A stretch of DNA of 12,773 bases from Planctomycetota bacterium (GTDB lineage Bacteria; Planctomycetota; Phycisphaerae; Sedimentisphaerales; Anaerobacaceae), in the NCBI GenBank assembly GCA_017885385.1, contig JAFNGF010000259.1, positions 1,424 through 14,196 of the forward strand, written 5' to 3'. A model generated the notes under the pieces. That model worked only from the letters and a program-made list of their open reading frames with translations. It did not search any database and had not been told where the DNA came from. The position numbers and the translations under genes are program-made. Positions 5,978 to 12,773 of this stretch are shown piece by piece (position 1 is the stretch's first letter; each line of letters begins with the position of its first letter).

Positions 5978-8067
5978 CCGCTAAGCAGAAGGACAATCTC
6001 GATGAAGTGGTTAAACAGTCGCGCAAGCTATGCCGCGTGTTGGGTAAGTGGCTGCTTAATTTCGGTTGCGAGCGAAAGTTGAATGGCTCCCGTGTGAAGT
6101 ACATGATCGCCGGCGTGGATCTTCAGAGCGATCTTTTCTATGCGCCTCTGACAAACCTCACTCGGAGAGAACTCAAGGCGTGGCTTGAACACAGTGACCC
6201 GCTACAGGTAATTGGCAAGTTGCGGAACGAATTTCCGGTGTCATTCAGTCCTGATGGTTCACTCCGGCAAGTCCTCCAGACAGGTTCATATGATTGGCCG
6301 AGCCTTGGCGTCCTTCACCTCAGTTTAGATTGCCGGCATATCGTTTCAGCACGTGTTTGGTCCAAGAGTGGCTGGGCCAGTGCCGCTTCGATGGGTAAAC
6401 CCGTACCCGTGTCCGCAAGTGTCGCAGATTCGCTCTACCGAGGGGCAACAGCGATGAATAGGACGGCCGTGGCATTGCTGCTCCAACAACGGCTCCAGAC
6501 GTTCGATGAACCAGTTCGCCCTCCGCGTTCTGCCCAGGTGGTTCAGGTGGGCGTAGTTTTCGGGGAAAACATAGCGGACGTTGAATCATCCATCGGGATT
6601 CTTGCGGACATGACGAACATCTGTGCATTCGCGTCCCATGCTGTACTATACGAACGGGAACGCTATTTCGATCGTGCAATCCGCCAATGCCATCATGGGC
6701 AAATGTTGAAGAGCGGACCTCACGACGAGATCAAGTACCAGGTCACCAAACTCGATGAACTCCGTAAAGATGGGTGCTGGGGCTTGCCGCTGGTTAGTTC
6801 GCCACGAGACAAGGATCTGGGAAACGAGCAGTCATCAAGTACCTATTCATGGTATTTCATGCGCCGATTTCGGCTGCCATCGTTGAAGGAACTGCTGACC
6901 TCGGTCCCAGGACTTGCCGATTACGAGGTCCGCGCGATAACTCGTCGCGCCATTGGCCATCTCAAAGCCAGCTTCTGGCACACCACCTCGCAAGAAGACG
7001 TGCATCGCAACATGGTGCAGTTGCCCCTCTACCTCACGGCGCAAATGGCAAAGGATTTGGGCGAACATTTCAAGGCGTGCACGAAAAGCATCCGTTACTG
7101 CGAACCCCTGAAAACCTCCCGCGGCGTGACTCTGCAGACTATCTCAGCATTAAGTGGGCTCCAGCACATTGTCAAGCACTTTGGTGATGGGCGGAACGCC
7201 AGAGCAATTTTCAAGTCGCGACACACAGAGACTCCGTTCATCAGAGTATGCTCCCCAAAGGTGATTGCCGATAAGCTCGAAGCAATGGCCAAGAGAAGCT
7301 CATCAACCGCTTTGGTCAAGCTACGGAAAGACGGATCTATCCACGGTGACGCCCATTTCGAGAACATCCTTGTTGATGCCAGTATACCGGAGGATCCGGT
7401 TGTTGTGTCTATTGACCCTTCTTACCCTGATAAAAAGCGATTTGACAAGCACATCAAGGACTATGGAGAATTTTTCAAAATCAAAACCTCAGAATTGAAG
7501 GAGGAGGAAATGTGGCTGTTCAAGGACAGAACCTATGACTATGCCAAGCTTCTCGTGTCGGGTTGGTTGCTTTACTCGGTTGCAGCCATTGACGGGTTCT
7601 CCATCGATAAAGTCAGGGGTGGCTGGCGATTCAAACTTCGGGATGACAAGATCATCGAGGACAGCAGCGAAAAGGGAGGAGTTAGCGGTGCCGGGGTCAA
7701 CTCCGTCACAACCATTCCAAAGGAAGTCATCAGGTATCACAACGAGGCGACGAGCTCGATAAGGCAGGCTTTCCTGGATGAACTGCCTGCACGATTCATA
7801 GAGGCCTCTGAGGGAAAACGCGTGACTTGGGAACGGCTCATGGTTGTTCGATTGTGGGCACTGACGATCCGACATGGTCTTTCCGTCTGCATCATGACGT
7901 ATCCGAAAAAAGCTAGGGTAGCCTGCTCTCTTTACATGCTAACAGCCAGTCAGTTTGAGGCGGGCGTGCCGGTGGTTGAGGACGTGATCTCTGGGAACTG
8001 CGACTTGAGTGCACGCGAGTTGGCAGCCAACTTGCTGGCGCCGCGGTTTCCTGCTGTTAGAACTTAA
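5974..8067 (+). CDS. Large protein with C-terminal APH/choline-kinase-like phosphotransferase domain
   Basis: This 697-residue protein carries the kinase catalytic loop IHGDAHFENILVD (D459 catalytic base, H461, N464). After 22 residues comes VVSIDPS (D481, the metal-binding DFG equivalent, here IDP). YDYAKLLVSGWLLYS follows at 521-535 and matches the YDLAKLLHS segment that follows the IDPRG motif in several aminoglycoside-phosphotransferase-fold kinases. These enzymes transfer phosphate from ATP to hydroxyls of small molecules. No clear N-lobe lysine or glycine-rich loop was found. IFKSRHTETPFIR at about 410-422 is a possible N-lobe strand. Residues 1-400 match nothing I recognise. No signal peptide or TM segments are evident. 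AAGGA at 5960-5964 and an ATGA overlap with the isoprenoid gene indicate translational coupling. The stop codon TAA lies inside GGTGTCC repeat copy 3, so the C-terminus may be set by the repeat. A kinase acting on the neighbour's product is attractive but unproven. Confidence 0.75.
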   Translation: MTAKQKDNLDEVVKQSRKLCRVLGKWLLNFGCERKLNGSRVKYMIAGVDLQSDLFYAPLTNLTRRELKAWLEHSDPLQVIGKLRNEFPVSFSPDGSLRQVLQTGSYDWPSLGVLHLSLDCRHIVSARVWSKSGWASAASMGKPVPVSASVADSLYRGATAMNRTAVALLLQQRLQTFDEPVRPPRSAQVVQVGVVFGENIADVESSIGILADMTNICAFASHAVLYERERYFDRAIRQCHHGQMLKSGPHDEIKYQVTKLDELRKDGCWGLPLVSSPRDKDLGNEQSSSTYSWYFMRRFRLPSLKELLTSVPGLADYEVRAITRRAIGHLKASFWHTTSQEDVHRNMVQLPLYLTAQMAKDLGEHFKACTKSIRYCEPLKTSRGVTLQTISALSGLQHIVKHFGDGRNARAIFKSRHTETPFIRVCSPKVIADKLEAMAKRSSSTALVKLRKDGSIHGDAHFENILVDASIPEDPVVVSIDPSYPDKKRFDKHIKDYGEFFKIKTSELKEEEMWLFKDRTYDYAKLLVSGWLLYSVAAIDGFSIDKVRGGWRFKLRDDKIIEDSSEKGGVSGAGVNSVTTIPKEVIRYHNEATSSIRQAFLDELPARFIEASEGKRVTWERLMVVRLWALTIRHGLSVCIMTYPKKARVACSLYMLTASQFEAGVPVVEDVISGNCDLSARELAANLLAPRFPAVRT

Positions 8068-8080
8068 AGGTGTCCGGTAT
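8064..8080 (+). repeat. GGTGTCC repeat, copy 3 (direct)
   Basis: TTAAAGGTGTCCGGTAT, followed by TTTTC, matches copy 1 at 16 of 17 positions and continues with a T-run. Its TAA supplies the stop codon of the kinase-like gene (8065-8067). Together with copies 1 and 2 it brackets the three-gene cassette. Confidence 0.75.
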
Positions 8081-8288
8081 TTTTCTGTGCGGAAATAGGG
8101 GACAGTGGATATGCTTAATAAATTGTTGGAGGGGAAAAGGGGACATTCTATTTTTCTGTTCTGGTGGGGTGCTCGTCTTGTAAATCTGGGGACACCATAC
8201 CTAATTTATTGCACAGCATGGCTCCCGACAGGGATGGCCAAGCCCATTACGCCATCGCGTCAGGGATGTGGCCGGCTATGATGCCGGC

Positions 8289-8319
8289 ATGGCACGGTCG
8301 GCCTCGCCTTCGTCTTTTT
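8289..8319 (+). pseudogene. Possible decayed 5' end of a REP-associated Y1 (IS200-like) transposase
   Basis: ATGGCACGG, then one extra T, then CGGCCTCGCCTTCG reads MAR followed in the next frame by RPRLR. Transposases of the REP-associated tyrosine family often begin MARRPRLHFPGALYHV or MARPLRLEF. The match stops after about nine codons, at the CCTGCCCTGAGC repeat. Upstream lie GGGGACA-type elements and a GCCGGC hairpin, an arrangement I associate with such genes. The evidence is short and rests on recalled consensus sequences, so the call is tentative. Confidence 0.33.
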
Positions 8320-8322
8320 ACC

Positions 8323-8352
8323 GCGAAGCCTGCCCTGAGCAACGCCGAAGGG
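8323..8352 (+). repeat. Dispersed CCTGCCCTGAGC...GAAGGG repeat, second locus
   Basis: GCGAAGCCTGCCCTGAGC followed by AACGCCGAAGGG matches the family at 3853-3910 (GCGAAGCCTGTCCTGAGC, then GCCAGTCGAAGGG). It lies in the gene-free strip right of the three-gene cassette, as the first cluster lies left of it. Confidence 0.7.
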
Positions 8353-8580
8353 TCACAAAGGCAGAACCATCATTAACTGCAACAGATTCTTGAGTGTCAA
8401 TGAAGTAAATCAGTGTTCTCCCGGCCTTCACCAGCGAAATACGAGATACGAATCAGCAGACACGCATTACGATTTAAGCACGATGAAACTCTGGTGTCGA
8501 GCGTCAAGCATCAAGGCACAAACCCCCGCGGCGATTATCTTATCAACGGTCCACTCAGGTATCTAATGTTCTCCTAATCA

Positions 8581-11500
8581 TCAGGCTGCATACAGATTCT
8601 TTCCGGGCCCATAGTACGAGTCGTAGATGTGTTGATACACAAGATTGCATTTCTTCTCATACAATTCGGGTGTGTAGACCTCAGGCAGTGCCTCAAGCAC
8701 TTCTTCCACACACAAGCGAACGACTGCCCGCGACTGCTGTCTTTTTCTCCAGTCCAAAACGATTTTCTGTCGTTTGAGCGCTGCCAAAAGGTCTTTGGCG
8801 ACCTTCTTAACTTGGCCTTCTTCAGTCTTGCTTAGCGTCATATCCGGCTTCGTTAGCAGGTCAAACAGTGCAAGTTGCTCCTCGGAAAGCTGTTCGGCCA
8901 CCCCTCTCTTTTCTTCGGTATTCAGTTCTTGAGCAAAGGTCACGAGGCGCCTAAAGAACTCATCAACGTTTATGCTTCCCGAGTTGTACTCGTCGATCAT
9001 CTGCTGGAACTTTTCCAGAAAATCCATTCTGGTTCTGTTTAGCCTTACCATTCTTCTGAGCTTCGCGTTGATAGTTCCCCTGAGTTTCTCTGCTTCGATT
9101 CTTTTCCTCGCCTTGACAAATTTCTTTTTCAAAGCTTCAAAATCAATCTGGCTCAGGTCGACGAGTGGCTCTGCGGGCTGTATGATGTACCCTTCGGAAG
9201 CGATGGACTCATCAAGTAAATTTTCGACAGCCTGCTTGACAGCAGAAATGTCGGCAACCGGGATCAATGACCGAATCTTTTCGGCAATGACTCTAAAGAG
9301 CCTACAAGTGGAGAAATACTCGTTGGCAGCGGGGTCTGGCAGAACCGCTTTGTACAGTCTATTCACGTTGTCTGCCAAGAGCAGGTACTTTCTCTTAGAG
9401 TCATCGTTGACAATAATGGCCTCGACAGCATCATCCAGCCGTCTGACACGCTCGAAACCCTCCGCCCTCTGGACATCAGCCGTGCTGACGCCCCGCTCGG
9501 ACAGGAACTTTGTTGTCTCGCCAATAGCTTGCTTTAGCAATCTGACGAGCTCTTCTTTGCTCTTAACCGGTGTTTCGCCTTCTTTTACGCCGCCGCCAGC
9601 CTGTGATCCGTAAATCGCCAAGGCCTTCTGTAAGTTGCGGAATACCCCAACATAATCCACGATGAGGCCGTTTACCTTGTCCCCGAAAACACGATTAGCC
9701 CGCGCAATGGTCTGCATCAAGGTGTGGTTACGCATAGGCTTGTCGAGGTAAATAGTTGAGCAGCAGGGTACGTCAAAACCTGTCATCCACATGGCACAGA
9801 CAAATACGATGCGGAACCTATCGTCCGGGTCTTTGAACTTAGTGTCGAGGTCCTCTTTCACTATTCTTCGGCGATGCGGGGCAATGTCCAGCCCTTTGGC
9901 TCGCATGTCTGCAATCTCGTTCTGGGATGGCGACACCACCACCGCCATGTCAGTTTCTTGGAGGTACTTGACCTTGTCTCTCAGCTCTGGCCGGTCAGCA
10001 TCTGCTGCCGATTGGACTTGTGCCCTCAGGTCTAAAAGATACCTCTTCCAGTATTTCTGCACTTTATCATACATCCTGACCGCCGTTGCTTTATCAACGC
10101 AGACAACCATTGCCTTTCCCTGGTAGCCTCGCCCTGCAAAATGTGTCACAATGTCTTCAGCGACCTTTTCTAAGCGGTCATCGCGTGTTATCAGATGATA
10201 CTCTCTGGCAAATTCCCGCTCGACTTTCCTCTCCTGCTCTTCGTCAAGGTCGGCCTCTTCGAGTATCCGCTCCATATCTTCGTTGAGGTCCTCGTTTGTC
10301 AGTTGCAGCTCAGGGATACGGTTTTCGTAGTACAGCGGCACAGTGGCGTTATCATCAACGGATTGCTTGAAGCTGTAGATACTAACGTAGTCACCGAAAA
10401 CCTTGCGGGTTCTTTCCTCTCCGACAATGAGCGGCGTTCCGGTAAACGCGATAAAGGCCGCGTTTGGTAGAGCCGTCCGCATATTCATTGCCAGCGTGTC
10501 GTATTGGGTCCTGTGGGCCTCATCGGTAATTACAATAATGTCGGACCTGTCGGAAAGCATAGGATGTGTTTCGCCAAGCTCCGTTCGGAATTTGTGAATC
10601 AGCGTAAAAACATACCGGTGGTCTTCCGTCAATAGCTGCCGTAGATGAGCGGAACTTTTGGCGTGTGCCTCTTCTTCTGTCACGGCACCAGTATTTGCAA
10701 ACTTCTTGTAAATCTGGTCATCGAGTTCCTTGCGGTCTGTCACAACAACGAAGGTCCAGTTACCAGGCGTCTTGCGGAATATTTTCTGAGCGAAGAAAAC
10801 CATCGATACGCTCTTGCCGCTGCCTTGTGTATGCCAAAAGACGCCCAGTTTACCTTTGTTGTTTTCAATTTGTCTCAACGCCTCGATAGTATTGTTAGTA
10901 CCGAGATATTGGTGGTTCTTTCCGATTAACTTGATAAGACCGCCTTTGGCCTTCTCAAATAGCATGAAGTTTTCGATTATGTCCAGCAGCTTCACTGGAT
11001 CGCAGGTTCCACGAATAATCGTGTCCAAGGATACAATTCCCTCTTCCCCCTCGCTGTTGATCTTCTTCCACTCATTGAAATGTTCCCACGAGGCTGTGAG
11101 GCTGCCGATTCTACTCTCGCTTCCGTTGGATAGAATAATAAATGCGTTATACCAGAAGATGTGCGGTATCGTATCCTTATAATCTCGGAGGTTGCGATTG
11201 TACGCATTCTCTAAACGCTTGTGGGACGCCTTTAGCTCTATAAATACCAGCGGGAGGCCATTGACGAACCCGACAAGGTCGGCCCGGCGCTTGTACATCT
11301 CACCGGAAATCCAGAACTGAGATGCCAGGAAATAGTCGTTATTCGCTGGTTCATTCCAATCAATAATGCGTACCGTTTCAACCGTTTCTCCCTCGCCATT
11401 TGTATCAGGAACCTTTACCTTTATGCCCTCCTTGAGCATATCGTACATTTCCTGGTTAGCCGCAGCCATACTCATGGCACTTCGGTCGCGGCTTAGTTCC

Positions 11501-11727
11501 TCGACGGCCAGTTCAAATGCCTCTTCCGGCAGATCGGGATTCAGTAGCTGCAGCGAGGCTCGAAGACGTGGAATGAGCACAACCTCTGCTGTTGTCTCTC
11601 GTCCAAGCGTCGCGTGCTTCGGACTACAAACCTCGTAGAAGGCGTCGATGGTCTGCCATCCCAGCCCGGCGAAAAGCGCGATGGCGGGTTGTTCGACTAA
11701 GATGTCCTCGGAATAGTCTTGGTGCAT
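8581..11727 (-). CDS. hsdR: Type I restriction enzyme, R (endonuclease/translocase) subunit
   Basis: This 1048-residue protein has the complete HsdR layout. The N-terminal PD-(D/E)XK nuclease domain shows RRADLVGFVNG (D150) and LVFIELKAS (E164, K166). Two RecA-like motor domains follow with Walker A HTQGSGKS (299-306, K305), VTDRKELDDQI (motif Ia region), DEAH (402-405), AFTGTP (427-432), VCAMWMTGFDVP (643-654) and motif VI QTIARANRV (672-680). A helical C-terminus that docks to the methylase ends at the normal length (family about 1000-1100). In the HsdR2M2S complex it translocates DNA with ATP and cleaves unmodified DNA away from the recognition site. No truncation or frameshift is seen and the catalytic residues are intact. 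It starts 18 nt after the PD-(D/E)XK-like gene in the same direction; the ribosome site before the ATG is weak. The methylase and specificity genes are not in the window and presumably lie upstream, past 12773. Confidence 0.97.
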   Translation of the reverse strand: MHQDYSEDILVEQPAIALFAGLGWQTIDAFYEVCSPKHATLGRETTAEVVLIPRLRASLQLLNPDLPEEAFELAVEELSRDRSAMSMAAANQEMYDMLKEGIKVKVPDTNGEGETVETVRIIDWNEPANNDYFLASQFWISGEMYKRRADLVGFVNGLPLVFIELKASHKRLENAYNRNLRDYKDTIPHIFWYNAFIILSNGSESRIGSLTASWEHFNEWKKINSEGEEGIVSLDTIIRGTCDPVKLLDIIENFMLFEKAKGGLIKLIGKNHQYLGTNNTIEALRQIENNKGKLGVFWHTQGSGKSVSMVFFAQKIFRKTPGNWTFVVVTDRKELDDQIYKKFANTGAVTEEEAHAKSSAHLRQLLTEDHRYVFTLIHKFRTELGETHPMLSDRSDIIVITDEAHRTQYDTLAMNMRTALPNAAFIAFTGTPLIVGEERTRKVFGDYVSIYSFKQSVDDNATVPLYYENRIPELQLTNEDLNEDMERILEEADLDEEQERKVEREFAREYHLITRDDRLEKVAEDIVTHFAGRGYQGKAMVVCVDKATAVRMYDKVQKYWKRYLLDLRAQVQSAADADRPELRDKVKYLQETDMAVVVSPSQNEIADMRAKGLDIAPHRRRIVKEDLDTKFKDPDDRFRIVFVCAMWMTGFDVPCCSTIYLDKPMRNHTLMQTIARANRVFGDKVNGLIVDYVGVFRNLQKALAIYGSQAGGGVKEGETPVKSKEELVRLLKQAIGETTKFLSERGVSTADVQRAEGFERVRRLDDAVEAIIVNDDSKRKYLLLADNVNRLYKAVLPDPAANEYFSTCRLFRVIAEKIRSLIPVADISAVKQAVENLLDESIASEGYIIQPAEPLVDLSQIDFEALKKKFVKARKRIEAEKLRGTINAKLRRMVRLNRTRMDFLEKFQQMIDEYNSGSINVDEFFRRLVTFAQELNTEEKRGVAEQLSEEQLALFDLLTKPDMTLSKTEEGQVKKVAKDLLAALKRQKIVLDWRKRQQSRAVVRLCVEEVLEALPEVYTPELYEKKCNLVYQHIYDSYYGPGKNLYAA

Positions 11728-11745
11728 GGTGTTATGGTTGCAATC

Positions 11746-12735
11746 TCATCCCTTCACTTCCGATGTTTCTATGATGACTACTCGCCCCTCGCCGCCTTCG
11801 GCGAACTGCACCTCTCGCTCGTCAGGTGGAGGCCCCTCCCCACCACCCACAATTTGCCGCACCCTTATCGGTGGAACGTAAGCCGAGGGGAGTCTGCTGT
11901 CAGCCAGCATGAACGCCATGCGGTTGAAGCCGATGGTCATCCCCCGTGGGTCATCCAGCCGCATGTCGCGCGTCCGAAGCGGAAGAGAGAACGTGGCTTC
12001 AAGGAGGTAATGAACGAGTTCCGACCAATGGCAGCCGGTAGTACCAGAATCGAAGAACTCGCGCCCTGCCTCGAAGTTAAGCAGCTTCACCAAGTACAGC
12101 GACAGCGGCTCCTCAACCCACCCGGACTGCTTGGGCGGCATTATCGCCCAAGGGCAGAAGCCAGCCCAAGCTCGATTAGGCGGTTCTATATTGGGAGGTC
12201 TGCCGTCGGCAATGCCTGCATACAGTGCCTGCTGCTTGTCCTGTCCGAGGCAAAAGCTTGTCGTCGAAGCCTTTTGTCCCAGTAACTCGAACGATGGCCA
12301 AGTAGTGTAGAGAAACAATTGCGGGTCGTTGTTCGGCAGCTTGATCTCGCCCGTGTCCGACATCTTCGCTTGGATCAAGACGGCGACCTGTCGAGCCATG
12401 CCACGCGAGTCTCCATGCCTGCGGACGATTAGCAGGTCGGCAAGTTCTGGCGACTCCATCTTTCTCATCCGTCTGAATCTGGCCTTGGGTGTCTGGTGGC
12501 AGAATACGCCTGTCAGGCTCAACCTGATGCCCCACTGCTGGAGTAGCGGCTGCCATGCCTGCGCCAACATCGGGAGGCCCCGCAGGATCAACGCCGCCAC
12601 GTAGTCCTCCTCGGGAGGTTTGTGCGAAGGATTCCGGCGATACATCCAGTTGTGGGTTTCGAAGTGAGACCTCCAGATCGCGACATCAGCAGTCGCTTGG
12701 AGTCGGCTGAGGCAGTCTGCTGAGAACGGCTTCAT
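11746..12735 (-). CDS. Unknown protein with PD-(D/E)XK nuclease-like core, embedded in type I restriction operon
   Basis: This 329-residue protein has no family I can name. A restriction-endonuclease-like core is visible: ESPELADLLIVRRHG (E96, D100) followed by RQVAVLIQAKMSD (Q122, K124). This gives a D-x21-QxK pattern within predicted beta strands, with E42, E43 or D44 in the preceding helix as a possible extra acidic residue. QxK instead of ExK occurs in several PD-(D/E)XK families. The remainder (PNNDPQLFLYTTWPSFEL, GFCPWAIMPP, and a Gly/Glu-rich C-terminal patch) shows no motif, TM segment or signal peptide. AAGAGGA at 12742-12748 lies 6 nt before the ATG, and the start shares ATGA with the end of an upstream gene. 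hsdR follows 18 nt downstream, so it belongs to the restriction operon. It could be an accessory nuclease, a second effector or an inactive regulator. Confidence 0.82.
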   Translation of the reverse strand: MKPFSADCLSRLQATADVAIWRSHFETHNWMYRRNPSHKPPEEDYVAALILRGLPMLAQAWQPLLQQWGIRLSLTGVFCHQTPKARFRRMRKMESPELADLLIVRRHGDSRGMARQVAVLIQAKMSDTGEIKLPNNDPQLFLYTTWPSFELLGQKASTTSFCLGQDKQQALYAGIADGRPPNIEPPNRAWAGFCPWAIMPPKQSGWVEEPLSLYLVKLLNFEAGREFFDSGTTGCHWSELVHYLLEATFSLPLRTRDMRLDDPRGMTIGFNRMAFMLADSRLPSAYVPPIRVRQIVGGGEGPPPDEREVQFAEGGEGRVVIIETSEVKG

Positions 12736-12773
12736 ACGTTTTCCTCTTGGGTTTCGATATCCAGTTCCGAGTT
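12732..12773 (-). CDS. C-terminal end of an unseen upstream gene in the restriction operon (partial)
   Basis: Read on the minus strand, the frame from the right edge is open and ends NSELDIETQEENV followed by TGA at 12734-12732. That stop overlaps the ATG of the PD-(D/E)XK-like gene as ATGA. The 4-nt overlap, shared direction and plausible acidic tail suggest a genuine gene end. An operon partner such as hsdS, hsdM or another accessory gene would be expected, but 13 residues cannot identify it. Confidence 0.55.
   Translation of the reverse strand, partial: NSELDIETQEENV

Larger units (their letters stand above)
8068..8580. other. Gene-free strip of repeat and transposon debris
   Basis: No convincing gene is present in these 513 nt between the kinase gene and the convergent hsdR. 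It holds three GGGGACA elements, starting near 8096, 8139 and 8188. Two of these continue similarly: GTGGATATGCTTAATAAATTG and CCATACCTAATTTATTG. It also holds a near-duplicated CAGGGATG(T)GGCC at 8229-8239 and 8261-8273, a GCCGGC-TATGAT-GCCGGC hairpin (8271-8288), a possible transposase start (8289-8319) and the CCTGCCCTGAGC repeat (8323-8352). The part from 8353 to 8580 shows nothing recognisable. No clear rho-independent terminator separates the converging operons. Confidence 0.6.

Noticed and set aside
8164..8376. 70-aa plus-strand ORF in the gene-free strip
   Set aside because: It runs through repeats (GGGGACA, GCCGGC hairpin, CCTGCCCTGAGC) with no ribosome site; only the short HGRPRLR part, as a transposase relic, seems meaningful.
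8972..11182. Plus-strand frames (up to 213 aa) opposite hsdR
   Set aside because: Ser/Leu-rich shadow translations antisense to an intact, motif-complete HsdR.
11719..12285. 188-aa plus-strand frame opposite the PD-(D/E)XK-like gene
   Set aside because: The opposite strand has a ribosome site, an ATGA overlap and operon continuity; this frame has none and no recognisable motif.
1..12773. CRISPR array, tRNA or rRNA genes
   Set aside because: No regularly spaced direct repeats with unique spacers, and no cloverleaf-like or rRNA-like stretches were found by reading both strands.

Overview
The window is bacterial DNA, probably from an uncultured, metagenome-type organism. The best taxonomic hint is a remnant ending in FSLQQNYPNPFNP, the conserved start of the type IX secretion (Por) sorting tail, next to a GTNLFAGT-type beta-propeller repeat. 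Both are typical of the FCB group (Ignavibacteria, KSB1, Zixibacteria and relatives). The large secreted hydrolase at the left instead resembles Planctomycetes/Verrucomicrobia-type architectures and is visibly richer in G/C third positions than what follows, so the region looks like a mosaic. No assignment beyond 'bacterium, possibly FCB-like' is justified.

Layout. (1) 3-3572: a large discoidin plus alpha/beta-hydrolase ORF that is open at the left edge. It is bracketed by two pieces of a beta-propeller coding sequence (TNNGTSWTA at the left edge, GGSRTAVNKGLTNTNV just after its stop). The right piece is frameshifted and runs into the sorting tail, so a propeller gene appears to have been split by, or fused to, the hydrolase. 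(2) 3547-4254: a junk-like stretch with a truncated HNH/AP2-type endonuclease ORF, a 16-bp-period repeat cluster and a small hairpin. (3) 4255-8067: a tight three-gene plus-strand operon with overlaps of 11 and 4 nt. It encodes a TVP38/TMEM64 (VTT) membrane protein, a divergent class I isoprenoid synthase-like protein and a large protein with an aminoglycoside-phosphotransferase/choline-kinase-like C-terminal domain. (4) 8068-8580: a gene-free strip with GGGGACA-type repeats and a probable decayed start of a REP-associated (Y1/IS200-like) transposase. (5) 8581-12773: a minus-strand type I restriction operon. In transcription order it reads: the last 13 codons of an unseen gene, a PD-(D/E)XK-like protein of unknown role, then HsdR. 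HsdM and HsdS are not in the window and are expected beyond the right edge.

A 17-19 bp motif (TTAAAGGTGTCCGGTA and close variants) occurs three times: just before the HNH fragment (+), immediately upstream of the VTT gene (inverted), and across the stop codon of the kinase gene (+). It therefore brackets the three-gene cassette. The cassette combines a candidate isoprenoid maker, a candidate small-molecule kinase and a candidate lipid-translocating membrane protein. It is the best candidate here for an undescribed system, possibly making, phosphorylating and moving a polyprenyl or terpenoid lipid. Its defence-adjacent, repeat-bounded setting suggests an accessory, mobile character. The functional link is inference only.
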